From positions 124,001-188,000 of the forward strand of contig QGFZ01000001.1 in assembly GCA_003149065.1 (NCBI GenBank): a stretch of 64,000 nt of DNA, written 5' to 3'. A model generated the notes under the pieces. That model did no database searches. It saw only the letters and a list, made by a program, of their open reading frames with translations, and was not told the origin of the DNA. Origin of the DNA: Ruminococcaceae bacterium R-25 (GTDB lineage: Bacteria; Bacillota; Clostridia; Saccharofermentanales; Saccharofermentanaceae). This document shows positions 9,669 to 17,766 of this stretch, piece after piece. Both the position numbers and the translations under genes were made by a program. The stretch's first letter is position 1, and each line of letters starts with the position of its first letter.

Positions 9669-9706
9669 AAGTTGTGATTTGTATGGTCATAAAGAGGTCA
9701 CAACTT
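9669..9706. promoter_or_regulatory. Inverted repeat upstream of the two-component operon
   Basis: AAGTTGTGA (9669-9677) and its exact complement TCACAACTT (9698-9706), separated by 20 nt. It lies 54-91 bp before the first kinase start. The right arm runs into TTTTC, so it could act as an operator or as an RNA hairpin/attenuator. Confidence 0.5.
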
Positions 9707-9759
9707 TTTCCTATACTCACGATGACAAAAGACGGATGTCGCGGAAAGGAACAAAGAAG

Positions 9760-11409
9760 ATGAAAAAGAATTATTTGGGATTTGGGTTAGTTTACTGTGT
9801 TTTGGCACTTGTGATCTTCTCGGTATTGATGTCGTTTTATACAAAGAAAAAGATCGATGTTATTAATAACGGTATGAGCAGCATTGCTCTTTTTCCTGAA
9901 ACAATGATTGGTGATATCAAATCCGGAAACCCGGCAACACTCTCGCATAATGCTATCAATACTTGGAAATTCCTGTCAAATGTTGGTGAGGATGTGGGTT
10001 TCTACTCTTCTGTAGTTGATACAGAAAATAATGGCAGGGTATTGTTTGAGTCACAGGATTTTCTGCAGATCTGGTATTATGGCGAGATTGAAACTGAGGT
10101 CATTGAGAATTCCGATGAGAGATATGAAGCGAAGACGACTCAGCTGGCTCCCGGCGATTCCAGATTTATGTTTTTTGAAGAGCCGCTGAGTCTGTCAAAG
10201 GACGAGATCTCAGACTTACGCTTCCCTAATGGAAATGATATCAGGATAACCGGCGCTAAATGCGATGATACATTCGTATATGGAGGCACGTTTACTTTTA
10301 CTTCCGGTGAAAAGGTCAGGACATTAAACATTGCATCACCTGAAGTTGTCAATGAAGAGAAGAGCGTTCCTTATGAAGAATGGATCGTAAGGCTTGATGA
10401 TATCGACTATTGCTCTTTAGGCGGAAATTCCGCAATAAACAAAAAGGCTCATAAACTCAGCGATGCATATGTTAATAAGCACTTAAACGGCGAAGTTCCT
10501 GCAGGCCGTAATGTCCGTGAAGGAATCTTCACTACGACATCTTCGGTGATCCTGGTTTTCGAAAAGGGACATTATCTTATCACTTATTATTTCGTAATAC
10601 ATCCGCTCAAGATGGTTATAAGAGATAATCTTTGGGTTTATATATTGTCCGTTCTGGCACTTGTTATCGTGGAAGCATTGATCATTTATGCAGTAAGAAA
10701 GCTCTACCTTAATCAGAAGAGATTTGAATTAAGGAGCGAAAAGCTTACGAAGGGCATAGCTTACGACCTTCAGGGACCTTTGTCTGTTACGAGGGATTAT
10801 CTGGAAAAATGGGAAAACGTTGATGAAGAAAAGCGTCCCGAGTATTCGGAAAAGATCATATCTGAAGTTGACCACATGTCATCACTGGTAACAAGGCTTC
10901 TCGAACTGTCTAAGATCCATGGCGGCAGCGTCAAGCTTAACCGTGAGGATGTTGATCTTGTGCTCCTTACTAAGAATATCAAGAAAAGGAATATGGAATC
11001 GATATTGAAAAAAGATATCGATATGGTGATCGAGACAGACGGAAGAGCAGAAACATATACTGTAAATGCCGATCTCGAGATGATGTACATCGTTATAAAT
11101 AACTTCATGACAAATGCCATCAAGTATTGTGAACACAAGATCACGATCAGTCTGAAAAAGTACGGAAACGGAATAGAGTACAGCATCACAAATGATGGTG
11201 CGGGAATCGACAAAGCCGACCTGGAAAAAGTATGGGACGCTCTTTATAACTCCGGCAAGGATAAGTCCGGTAACGATGAAAACAGCGGAGTAGGGCTTTC
11301 AGTCGTCAGGAGCATACTTGATGCCCATAATGCAAAATGCGGATGCTTCAGCGGCTTTAAAGGAACACGTTTCTGGTTCTTGATGGATGCTTACGAGGAA
11401 GAAAAATGA
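9760..11409 (+). CDS. Histidine kinase-like sensor lacking the phosphoacceptor His
   Basis: A 549-residue membrane sensor: helix 1 at residues 5-27, an extracytoplasmic domain of about 260 residues, helix 2 near 288-312, then a dimerisation/H-box region and a HATPase domain. The H-box reads IAYDLQGP, with Tyr335 (codon 10762-10764) where a kinase needs His. The paralogue next door has IAHELKTP. The N box (NFMTNAIKY), DGAGI and GVGLSVV are intact, so ATP binding is plausible but self-phosphorylation on His is not. ATG 9760 is chosen for the GGAAAGGA 9 bp upstream; a GTG at 9628 would add 44 residues without a good RBS. It overlaps the next kinase by 4 bp. Confidence 0.88.
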   Translation: MKKNYLGFGLVYCVLALVIFSVLMSFYTKKKIDVINNGMSSIALFPETMIGDIKSGNPATLSHNAINTWKFLSNVGEDVGFYSSVVDTENNGRVLFESQDFLQIWYYGEIETEVIENSDERYEAKTTQLAPGDSRFMFFEEPLSLSKDEISDLRFPNGNDIRITGAKCDDTFVYGGTFTFTSGEKVRTLNIASPEVVNEEKSVPYEEWIVRLDDIDYCSLGGNSAINKKAHKLSDAYVNKHLNGEVPAGRNVREGIFTTTSSVILVFEKGHYLITYYFVIHPLKMVIRDNLWVYILSVLALVIVEALIIYAVRKLYLNQKRFELRSEKLTKGIAYDLQGPLSVTRDYLEKWENVDEEKRPEYSEKIISEVDHMSSLVTRLLELSKIHGGSVKLNREDVDLVLLTKNIKKRNMESILKKDIDMVIETDGRAETYTVNADLEMMYIVINNFMTNAIKYCEHKITISLKKYGNGIEYSITNDGAGIDKADLEKVWDALYNSGKDKSGNDENSGVGLSVVRSILDAHNAKCGCFSGFKGTRFWFLMDAYEEEK

Positions 11410-12695
11410 AGAAACAATATATAAGATACGGAACTATTTTCTGCATTGTCGTGCTGCTGGCATTTTCGACCGCATTTGTTATCTTTACCAAGAACAAAAT
11501 AGATGACTTTAACCTGCACTTCAATCTGCCGTTCACAACAGCAAACATTGATTATCATGATAACAACGCTGACGGACAGTTGGAAGAATCGGTAATATGG
11601 TCATGGAAACTCTATCTTAACTACGAATATGCGGACCGCACGGGCTTTTATTCTTCGATTACTGATGTTAACAGCGGCGAGGTTATCCTGGATTCTTTTG
11701 AACAGGGAATACACAAAGGTGATGCTGCAATCGAAAAGCTTAATCAAATGGCTTACGAGGCAGGCATTGAAGGAGAAAAGATATATAAAAAATATGACGG
11801 TGTTAAGACTAAAAAAGGCATTTTTACTTCAACCTCGGTTTTGATCTGTCTGGCTAAAGAAGGCAACATCCACGTTTCTTACTGCATCTCTGGAAAACCT
11901 TTTGCAAGCGTGCTTAAGAGTAATGCAATGACTTATATATTTATGCTCCTGGGATTTATCATCCTTGAGGCTCTGGTCGTTGTCTCGTTTGTCATGCTCT
12001 ATAAGAACCAGATGAACTATGAGATCAGGAACCAGAAGCTTACAAGGGGCATTGCGCATGAATTAAAGACGCCTCTGGCTGTTACAAAAGCAACCGTTGA
12101 GAACTGGGATTATTTCGATGACGACCGCCGTAAGGATTATTCGAAAAGGATCGTAAACGAAGTCGATCACATGTCTGACATGGTGGGAAAGCTCCTCGAT
12201 GTTTCGAAGATAAAAGAAGGCGGCAATAAGATCAATAAAGAAGCAATTGATCTGAGGAAACTGACTGAGGATACTATCAAAAGGAACGGCGAACTGATCC
12301 GTGAAAGGAATATCACTATTACGTTTAACCGCGATGAAAAGCCTTATATGGTATTTGCAGATACCGAAATGATGAACATGGTGATCAGCAACTTCATGTC
12401 AAATGCAATTAAATACTGCGATCACATCATCATGATCCAGCTTAACAGGAACGGCCGTAAAATAGATTTCAGCATCACTAATGATGGTGCTAAGATAGAG
12501 AAAAAGGATCTGGACAAGATCTGGGATATCTTCTATACGACAGACAAGGCCAGAACTGACAGAATGAGCAGCAGCGGTGTCGGTCTCTCGGTCGTAAAGA
12601 GTATCTTAGATGTCCACAAGGCTGAATACAGCTGCGTAAGCGGCGATAAGGGAACTGAGTTTAAGTTCTCGATGCCTGCTTATGAAACGGCCTGA
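11406..12695 (+). CDS. Sensor histidine kinase
   Basis: A 429-residue paralogue of the preceding kinase with a shorter sensor domain of about 130 residues between membrane helices near 8-26 and 175-198. The H-box is canonical (IAHELKTP, His218, codon 12057-12059). The HATPase domain has an N box (NFMSNAIKY), a partly altered G1 box (NDGAKIE, where DxGxG is expected) and GVGLSVV. It should phosphorylate the response regulator encoded 23 bp downstream. It starts within the end of the upstream gene (ATGA overlap), implying fixed stoichiometry with the His-less paralogue. Its signal is unknown. Confidence 0.92.
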   Translation: MKKQYIRYGTIFCIVVLLAFSTAFVIFTKNKIDDFNLHFNLPFTTANIDYHDNNADGQLEESVIWSWKLYLNYEYADRTGFYSSITDVNSGEVILDSFEQGIHKGDAAIEKLNQMAYEAGIEGEKIYKKYDGVKTKKGIFTSTSVLICLAKEGNIHVSYCISGKPFASVLKSNAMTYIFMLLGFIILEALVVVSFVMLYKNQMNYEIRNQKLTRGIAHELKTPLAVTKATVENWDYFDDDRRKDYSKRIVNEVDHMSDMVGKLLDVSKIKEGGNKINKEAIDLRKLTEDTIKRNGELIRERNITITFNRDEKPYMVFADTEMMNMVISNFMSNAIKYCDHIIMIQLNRNGRKIDFSITNDGAKIEKKDLDKIWDIFYTTDKARTDRMSSSGVGLSVVKSILDVHKAEYSCVSGDKGTEFKFSMPAYETA

Positions 12696-12718
12696 AAGGC
12701 TTAAAAGGGAAGTAAAGA

Positions 12719-13396
12719 ATGTATCGGATTTTGCTTGCAGAAGATGAGGTCACATTAAGAGAAGTCGTTGAAGTCTTTTTCCGCAAAAACGGATTTGAGA
12801 TAGATGCGGTTGATAACGGAAATGATGCCTGTTCCTTAGCGGACAGGCAGAAGTATGATGTGGTCATCTTAGATATAATGATGCCCGGAAAAGACGGCAA
12901 GGAAGTGTGCCGACACATAAGATCAAAGTACGATGTGCCTATCATATTTCTTACGGCTTTAGGTGATGAATGCGATATCATATCCGGCTATGAGATCGGT
13001 GCTGACGAGTATGTTACCAAGCCCTTTTCAACAAAGGTCCTGCTCATGAAGGTCAATGCCCTGATCAGAAGATACCGCGGGCTTCTTTCCAAGAACGGAT
13101 GCCTTGTCACTGATGAGATCACCATAGACCCTGCAAGGCATCTCGTTAGCGTGAACGGAAAGACAATAAATCTCGCTCCCAAGGAATATGATCTGCTCCT
13201 GATGTTTATAGATCACAAGGATATTGTCCTTACACGTGACCAGATCCTTGATAATGCGTGGAACTCTGATTTTGAAGGCTATGACAGGACTGTCGACTCA
13301 CACATTAAGAAGCTCAGAAAAGCTCTCGGAAAAGCCGGCTATCATATTGAGACCGTTATCAAGACGGGCTATGTCTGGAAGAGCGGAAACCGGTAA
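12719..13396 (+). CDS. OmpR/PhoB family response regulator
   Basis: A 225-residue regulator: a receiver domain with phospho-Asp in VVILDIMMPG, conserved Thr in FLTALG and Lys in VTKPF, followed by a winged-helix DNA-binding domain (PKEYDLLLMF ... DRTVDSHIKKLRKAL). It is the partner of the two kinases upstream. The RBS AAGGGAAG is spaced 8 bp from the ATG. It converges with the minus-strand DUF3021 gene with no gap between stop codons and no visible terminator. Confidence 0.95.
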   Translation: MYRILLAEDEVTLREVVEVFFRKNGFEIDAVDNGNDACSLADRQKYDVVILDIMMPGKDGKEVCRHIRSKYDVPIIFLTALGDECDIISGYEIGADEYVTKPFSTKVLLMKVNALIRRYRGLLSKNGCLVTDEITIDPARHLVSVNGKTINLAPKEYDLLLMFIDHKDIVLTRDQILDNAWNSDFEGYDRTVDSHIKKLRKALGKAGYHIETVIKTGYVWKSGNR

Positions 13397-13837
13397 TTAT
13401 TTGCCTGATGCCTTTGCCTGATATTTTTTAAGATCTTCAGTCATCTTGTTTGCTGTCTTAAGGTCTATAAGCCATCCGAAAACATTAACCAGCACATAGA
13501 TGATCATTACGCTTACAGCAACAGCTATTATCTGCGGGATCATTTCGTATTCAATGTTTTTAAACCTGCCGAACATGAAAGCGATTATGAGGATGACGAT
13601 AAGAAGCATCTGAATGATCTCTCTTATTATCGTCTGCTTCATTGTGAGTTCCTTTTTCGAGAACATGACTAGGCCGGGGAGACTTCCGATAACGCCGTAG
13701 ATCAAGGGATATGCAAAAGCCTGGTAACCAAACTGAAGGTCTGGTTCAAGAAGGCAACCCAGGATCAGCATTGCGAGATTTATAAGCGTAACTGAAATAA
13801 AAAAGCTTGCGAGCTGTGCTCTTAAATGTTCTTTCAT
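13397..13837 (-). CDS. DUF3021 membrane protein
   Basis: A 146-residue protein with four membrane helices of the DUF3021 type. In Firmicutes such genes are typically paired with a LytTR regulator, whose activity the membrane partner is thought to modulate. It overlaps the upstream LytTR gene by 4 bp, supporting that pairing. It is the last gene of the hydrolase-LytTR-DUF3021 operon. Its stop codon directly abuts the stop of the converging response regulator gene. Confidence 0.82.
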   Translation of the reverse strand: MKEHLRAQLASFFISVTLINLAMLILGCLLEPDLQFGYQAFAYPLIYGVIGSLPGLVMFSKKELTMKQTIIREIIQMLLIVILIIAFMFGRFKNIEYEMIPQIIAVAVSVMIIYVLVNVFGWLIDLKTANKMTEDLKKYQAKASGK

Positions 13838-14280
13838 ACTGCGCCTCCCTTGAGCTTCTCTCTGATGTCAGGGACATATTTTCTGGAGATTATGACCTGC
13901 TCACCGTTGGTGAGGACACAGGAGAACCTGCCGTTCAATGACGGCTTGATGGAAGTTATCTTCATAAGATTTACAACGACTGATTTTGAGATGCGTGCGA
14001 AGTTTCTTGAAGCGAGCGCTTCGTCGAATTCGTAAAGGCGTCTTCCTGATTCGTAGCAGTCTTTTTCGAGATAGATAAACGTCTTCTCGTCGACTGCTTC
14101 AATATAGAGGATTTCCGGCAGCGCGATGCTGTACTGCCGGTCTTCCTTGGTTCCTTTTAAGATCCCTTCGCGGGATCTGATGAAGCGGATGATTTCATCG
14201 ATCCTCTCATCTTTTTTGTGACACCCGATCTCAATATATTCCTTATCGGATTCACCGATCTTTTTAACTGTTATTTCCAT
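13834..14280 (-). CDS. LytTR family DNA-binding regulator
   Basis: A 148-residue stand-alone LytTR protein. It lacks a receiver domain; about 50 N-terminal residues precede the LytTR fold, recognisable from LPEILYIEAVDEKTFIYLE and the FARISKSVVVNLMKI stretch. It should bind pairs of direct repeats. A matching repeat pair lies upstream of the first gene of this operon (15701-15728). It is 7 bp downstream of the hydrolase gene and overlaps DUF3021 by 4 bp. Confidence 0.9.
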   Translation of the reverse strand: MEITVKKIGESDKEYIEIGCHKKDERIDEIIRFIRSREGILKGTKEDRQYSIALPEILYIEAVDEKTFIYLEKDCYESGRRLYEFDEALASRNFARISKSVVVNLMKITSIKPSLNGRFSCVLTNGEQVIISRKYVPDIREKLKGGAV

Positions 14281-14287
14281 TGATACC

Positions 14288-15634
14288 TCAGTAGTGTTCG
14301 TTTACGCTAAAGCTGCCTTCTCCTTTAAGATAGCAATCGAAAAATCTTACGACAAGTCCATTTAACGTATCGATCATTACAACGTTGTCGACATCTCCTG
14401 TACCCAGGTTCTTTGCAAGGACAGGGGAGAACAGAGGAAGGTCTGTAAAGTCCATGTGGCCGCTGTTTGCAAAGTATGTGCAGTAAGCCGTATCGGCATT
14501 TTTCAGGATGATGTTATTTGAAAAGACATAACCCTGCTTTTCGGCTTCTACAGCCTGGTCGTGGTGCTCCTGGTTCTGAAAGTTCAGAAGGGGAGTATGG
14601 TATGGCTCTTCATTGATGATTATCTCATCTCCGTTAATGCCGAGATTCTCGCCAAGCATCGTGCCGTCAAGGTCAACTGCTGCGGAAATATCATCCCTTC
14701 TGCCGCATGTGACAGCCGTAGCTCCGCCCATCGAATGGCCGATAAGTCCGATCTTCGTTGTATCGATAAGGCTTACGGCCGTTAATACACCGTCTTTCTG
14801 GTCGTCTTTGATATACCAGGAATCTGTGTCCTTTGCTTTAAATGAATCGATAGCAAAGTTCATGTCGGCAGTCCTTAGAGCCATCCATTTTGATGTGACT
14901 TCGAAAACTTCGGCTTCAGATACATCGCTCGAACCTATCGTCATTGCATCATTGAGAAATCCACTGTCTGCGATTATCGTTTTGCCTGTTGAATCGTGTG
15001 TGAAAATAGAGTGATAAGGATGCTCTATGCTCGCTACGACATAGCCGTTGCTCGCAAGTTCCATAAACATCGATGCGTTGCTCTGATAGTAGCCGAAAGC
15101 GCCGTGGCTGAAGATCACAAGAGGCATCTTTTCTGTTGCTCCTTCGGGATAGAAGAAGTAGACCGGAACCTCTCTATATGAACCGTCATTTTCAAATTCT
15201 TCAACACGTGATCTGTCGATCAGGATAGCGTCAGCCTGCAAAACCTTATAAGGTCCAGTCGTGGGCCTTCCTTCATAATCTGTAAAAAGGAATGCGGGGA
15301 TAGTTGATGTTGCGATAAGTACTGCGCCTGATAATCCTCCCAGCACGATTGCGGCCTTTTTCTTTGTCTTAGCGTTCTTGCGGTTTATGAGAAGGAAAAT
15401 GCCTGATACAGCGATCCTTAAGACCAGCATGATGATGAGGCCTTTAAACCTGAAGCTTGTGTCGATACCGGGGAGCAGAACCATTAAAAAGAATATAACG
15501 AGCTGGGCTGCACTTAAGATGATGCGCTTTGTTGTCCATTCTTTTTTCTCCGAGCTCCTGGTAAGCTCGAAAACCATAAATCCGAGTTCTGAAATGACCA
15601 GGATAGATAAAAGTAAAACTGTCATGAATATCAC
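14288..15634 (-). CDS. Membrane-anchored alpha/beta hydrolase
   Basis: A 448-residue protein with about four hydrophobic helices in the first 125 residues, then an alpha/beta-hydrolase domain. The nucleophile elbow is GHSMGG, preceded by an oxyanion-type FSHGAFG segment; a late GHMDF probably supplies the catalytic His. The layout resembles the platelet-activating-factor acetylhydrolase/dienelactone hydrolase group, so an ester or lipid substrate is possible, but this is inference. It is the first gene of an operon with a LytTR regulator and a DUF3021 membrane protein, so it is probably their main output. The RBS GAGGTGA is 7 bp before the ATG. Confidence 0.85.
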   Translation of the reverse strand: MIFMTVLLLSILVISELGFMVFELTRSSEKKEWTTKRIILSAAQLVIFFLMVLLPGIDTSFRFKGLIIMLVLRIAVSGIFLLINRKNAKTKKKAAIVLGGLSGAVLIATSTIPAFLFTDYEGRPTTGPYKVLQADAILIDRSRVEEFENDGSYREVPVYFFYPEGATEKMPLVIFSHGAFGYYQSNASMFMELASNGYVVASIEHPYHSIFTHDSTGKTIIADSGFLNDAMTIGSSDVSEAEVFEVTSKWMALRTADMNFAIDSFKAKDTDSWYIKDDQKDGVLTAVSLIDTTKIGLIGHSMGGATAVTCGRRDDISAAVDLDGTMLGENLGINGDEIIINEEPYHTPLLNFQNQEHHDQAVEAEKQGYVFSNNIILKNADTAYCTYFANSGHMDFTDLPLFSPVLAKNLGTGDVDNVVMIDTLNGLVVRFFDCYLKGEGSFSVNEHY

Positions 15635-15657
15635 CTCAATTATCTGTTGTTGAGACG

Positions 15658-15686
15658 AATATATGACAGCCTTAAACCCCGTTCAA
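15658..15686 (-). promoter_or_regulatory. Promoter of the hydrolase-LytTR-DUF3021 operon
   Basis: On the minus strand: TTGAAC (complement of 15681-15686), a 17-bp spacer, TATATT (complement of 15658-15663). The -10 box and the -35 end lie within two 12-bp direct repeats (15658-15669 and 15685-15696, AATATATGACAG on the plus strand, start-to-start 27 bp). Confidence 0.65.
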
Positions 15687-15700
15687 TATATGACAGGATG

Positions 15701-15728
15701 AGATGCAAAAACGGGCGGTAAGATGCAA
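15701..15728 (-). promoter_or_regulatory. Candidate LytTR binding site (direct repeat pair)
   Basis: On the minus strand TTGCATCT occurs twice, 20 bp start to start (complements of 15721-15728 and 15701-15708). It lies about 15 bp upstream of the -35 box. Two direct repeats of about 9 bp with a spacer of about 12 bp is the known LytTR site format, suggesting autoregulation by the LytTR protein in the operon. Confidence 0.5.
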
Positions 15729-15736
15729 TAAAAAGC

Positions 15737-16222
15737 TTATTTTCTTCCGTCTGTAATGAAGTATTTGACGTTGTCCGCCGGTTTCTTTAGTTCTTCCTTG
15801 AAGAATTCGGGAAAGTATTTTACAGGTTCGTCAGGCGTGATCCAACGCAGGAATTCTTTGCTGTCATCTTCTGTCGAACTTAAGCACTCGGGATCAAAAT
15901 CATCCGGCACGTTCATGTAGTAGAAAAAGGAGATCTCATAGATCAGTTTGCCGAAGTTTGTTTTTGCATCGCCGTAAAAGTAATTCTCGTGGACAAATCC
16001 CAGGCGGTCTATTTCGAGCTCGTAACCTGTCTCTTCGAAAACTTCTCTTTTGACTGCTTCTTCAGCTGTCTCTCCGAACTTTATCCTGCCGCCGACAGAG
16101 TAAAGATACTGAGACCTGATATTGTTTCCGACCATAAGGAACTTGCCGTCGCGCATTATTATGGCGCCGACTCTTAAGTTGATCATCCCGTCTTCGCACG
16201 GAACTGACATATCGTGATTCAT
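15737..16222 (-). CDS. NUDIX hydrolase
   Basis: A 161-residue Nudix protein with a full Nudix box (GRIKFGETAEEAVKREV then FEETGY, matching GX5EX7REUXEEXGU). Such enzymes hydrolyse nucleoside diphosphates linked to another moiety; the substrate is not predictable. ATG (complement of 16220-16222) is chosen because AAGGGGG sits 8 bp upstream; an in-frame start at 16246 would add eight residues. It lies 46 bp after galT on the same strand, so it may be read with galK-galT. Confidence 0.9.
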   Translation of the reverse strand: MNHDMSVPCEDGMINLRVGAIIMRDGKFLMVGNNIRSQYLYSVGGRIKFGETAEEAVKREVFEETGYELEIDRLGFVHENYFYGDAKTNFGKLIYEISFFYYMNVPDDFDPECLSSTEDDSKEFLRWITPDEPVKYFPEFFKEELKKPADNVKYFITDGRK

Positions 16223-16268
16223 ATTGATTATCCCCCTTGATGCCAAAGCATCGTGATAACCAATTGTA

Positions 16269-17753
16269 TCAGAGAACCGAGATAAATCTCATAAATGCTT
16301 CGTCATTTTTGTAAACGCCGGCGCAGCCTAATATCTTTGCGAAGATCTCTCCAATCTCGATTTTGAGTGCTTCGTGGATCTTATCTTTTGAAGAAAGGTC
16401 ATAACCATCTTTCCACTCATCGATCCAGTCAGCGTGCTTGGCGATCTCTTCGATGGAGCGGATGTCCTTCCCACTGATTATTGCGTCTTCCATAAGCGCC
16501 ATCTCGTTCTTGAGTCTTGCAGGGAGGACTGCAAGGCCCATGACTTCGATAAGACCGATATTTTCTTTCTTGATGTGATGGTATTCTGCGTGCGGATGGT
16601 AGACTCCCATAGGGTGTTCATCGGTCGTGATATTGTTGCGGAGCACGAGATCCAATTCAAATCTGCCTTCAGCGTTCTTTCTGGCGATAGGGGTTATCGC
16701 ATTGTGACGGACACCGTCTGTTTCGGCAAAGATGAATGCATCTTTGTCGGTGTAGCCGATCCACTTTTTAAGTATCATGTCAGCGCAGTCTGTTAAGCGC
16801 TCAATATCGTCACCCTGAAGTCTTACGACCGACATCGGCCAATTGACGATGCCGGCAGTAAGATCTCCATATTCCGGGATGGTAAATGTCTTTCTGAATC
16901 CTTCGCGGGCCATAGGGAATGTATAGCACCCGCCCTGGAAATGGTCGTGGCTTAAGATGGAGCCGCCGACGATCGGAATGTCTGCATTGGATCCTGCAGT
17001 GTAGTGAGGGAATTGCTCGACGAAGCTTAAGAGCTTTTTAAATGTCGAACGGTTTATTACCATCGGGATGTGCTTTTGGTTGAGGATTATGCAGTGCTCG
17101 TTATAGTAGACATAAGGCGAATACTGGAGATAGTACTGGTCACCGTCAAGAACGATAGGAATTATCCTGTGGTTCTGTCTTGCAGGATGTGTAAGCGTTC
17201 CTGCATAGCCTTCGTTCTCAGGGCAGAGAAGGCACTTGGGATAAGACGTGCTCTTTGCTTTTCCTGCAGCTGCGATGTCTCTGGGGTCCTTTTCAGGCTT
17301 GCTCAGATTGATCGTAATATCAATGTCGCCGAACTCGGTAGGAGAGACCCACTTAACGTCCTTTGCGATACGGTCGGTGCGGATATAGTTTGTCGCTTTT
17401 GAAAAGCTGTAGTACCAGTCTGTTGCAGCCTTTGAAGATCTTATGCGGAGCTCATTAAACTTCCTTACGACATCTGAAGGGGGAGGAGTTAAAAGTCCCA
17501 TTATCTTCGTGTCGAAAAGGTCCTTTTGGGCATTCGTGTCGCTTACCATGATGCCGTTTCTAAAAGCCCAGTTCATCATGTCTTCTAAGATCAGGTGAAG
17601 ATCTCTTTTTTCAGTGATTTCAGAAGGCTCGTTATATTCATCGAGCCCGAAAAATTCGATCAGTTTATTTGTTGTGTAAACCCTGTCGAGTTCATCGATG
17701 AGACCGTTTGAGATCCCGTAATTTACCAGTTCGGTTATATAAGTGCTGATCAT
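16269..17753 (-). CDS. galT: UDP-glucose--hexose-1-phosphate uridylyltransferase (class II)
   Basis: Leloir pathway enzyme transferring UMP between UDP-glucose and galactose 1-phosphate. At 494 residues it is the long class II form common in Firmicutes. Catalytic His motif: SHDHFQGG. Metal/substrate region: HPHAEYHHIKKENIG. The RBS GGAGG is 7 bp before the ATG. It follows galK by 13 bp in the same operon. No galE or galM is present in this window. Confidence 0.96.
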   Translation of the reverse strand: MISTYITELVNYGISNGLIDELDRVYTTNKLIEFFGLDEYNEPSEITEKRDLHLILEDMMNWAFRNGIMVSDTNAQKDLFDTKIMGLLTPPPSDVVRKFNELRIRSSKAATDWYYSFSKATNYIRTDRIAKDVKWVSPTEFGDIDITINLSKPEKDPRDIAAAGKAKSTSYPKCLLCPENEGYAGTLTHPARQNHRIIPIVLDGDQYYLQYSPYVYYNEHCIILNQKHIPMVINRSTFKKLLSFVEQFPHYTAGSNADIPIVGGSILSHDHFQGGCYTFPMAREGFRKTFTIPEYGDLTAGIVNWPMSVVRLQGDDIERLTDCADMILKKWIGYTDKDAFIFAETDGVRHNAITPIARKNAEGRFELDLVLRNNITTDEHPMGVYHPHAEYHHIKKENIGLIEVMGLAVLPARLKNEMALMEDAIISGKDIRSIEEIAKHADWIDEWKDGYDLSSKDKIHEALKIEIGEIFAKILGCAGVYKNDEAFMRFISVL

Positions 17754-17766
17754 AAATTAACCTCCG

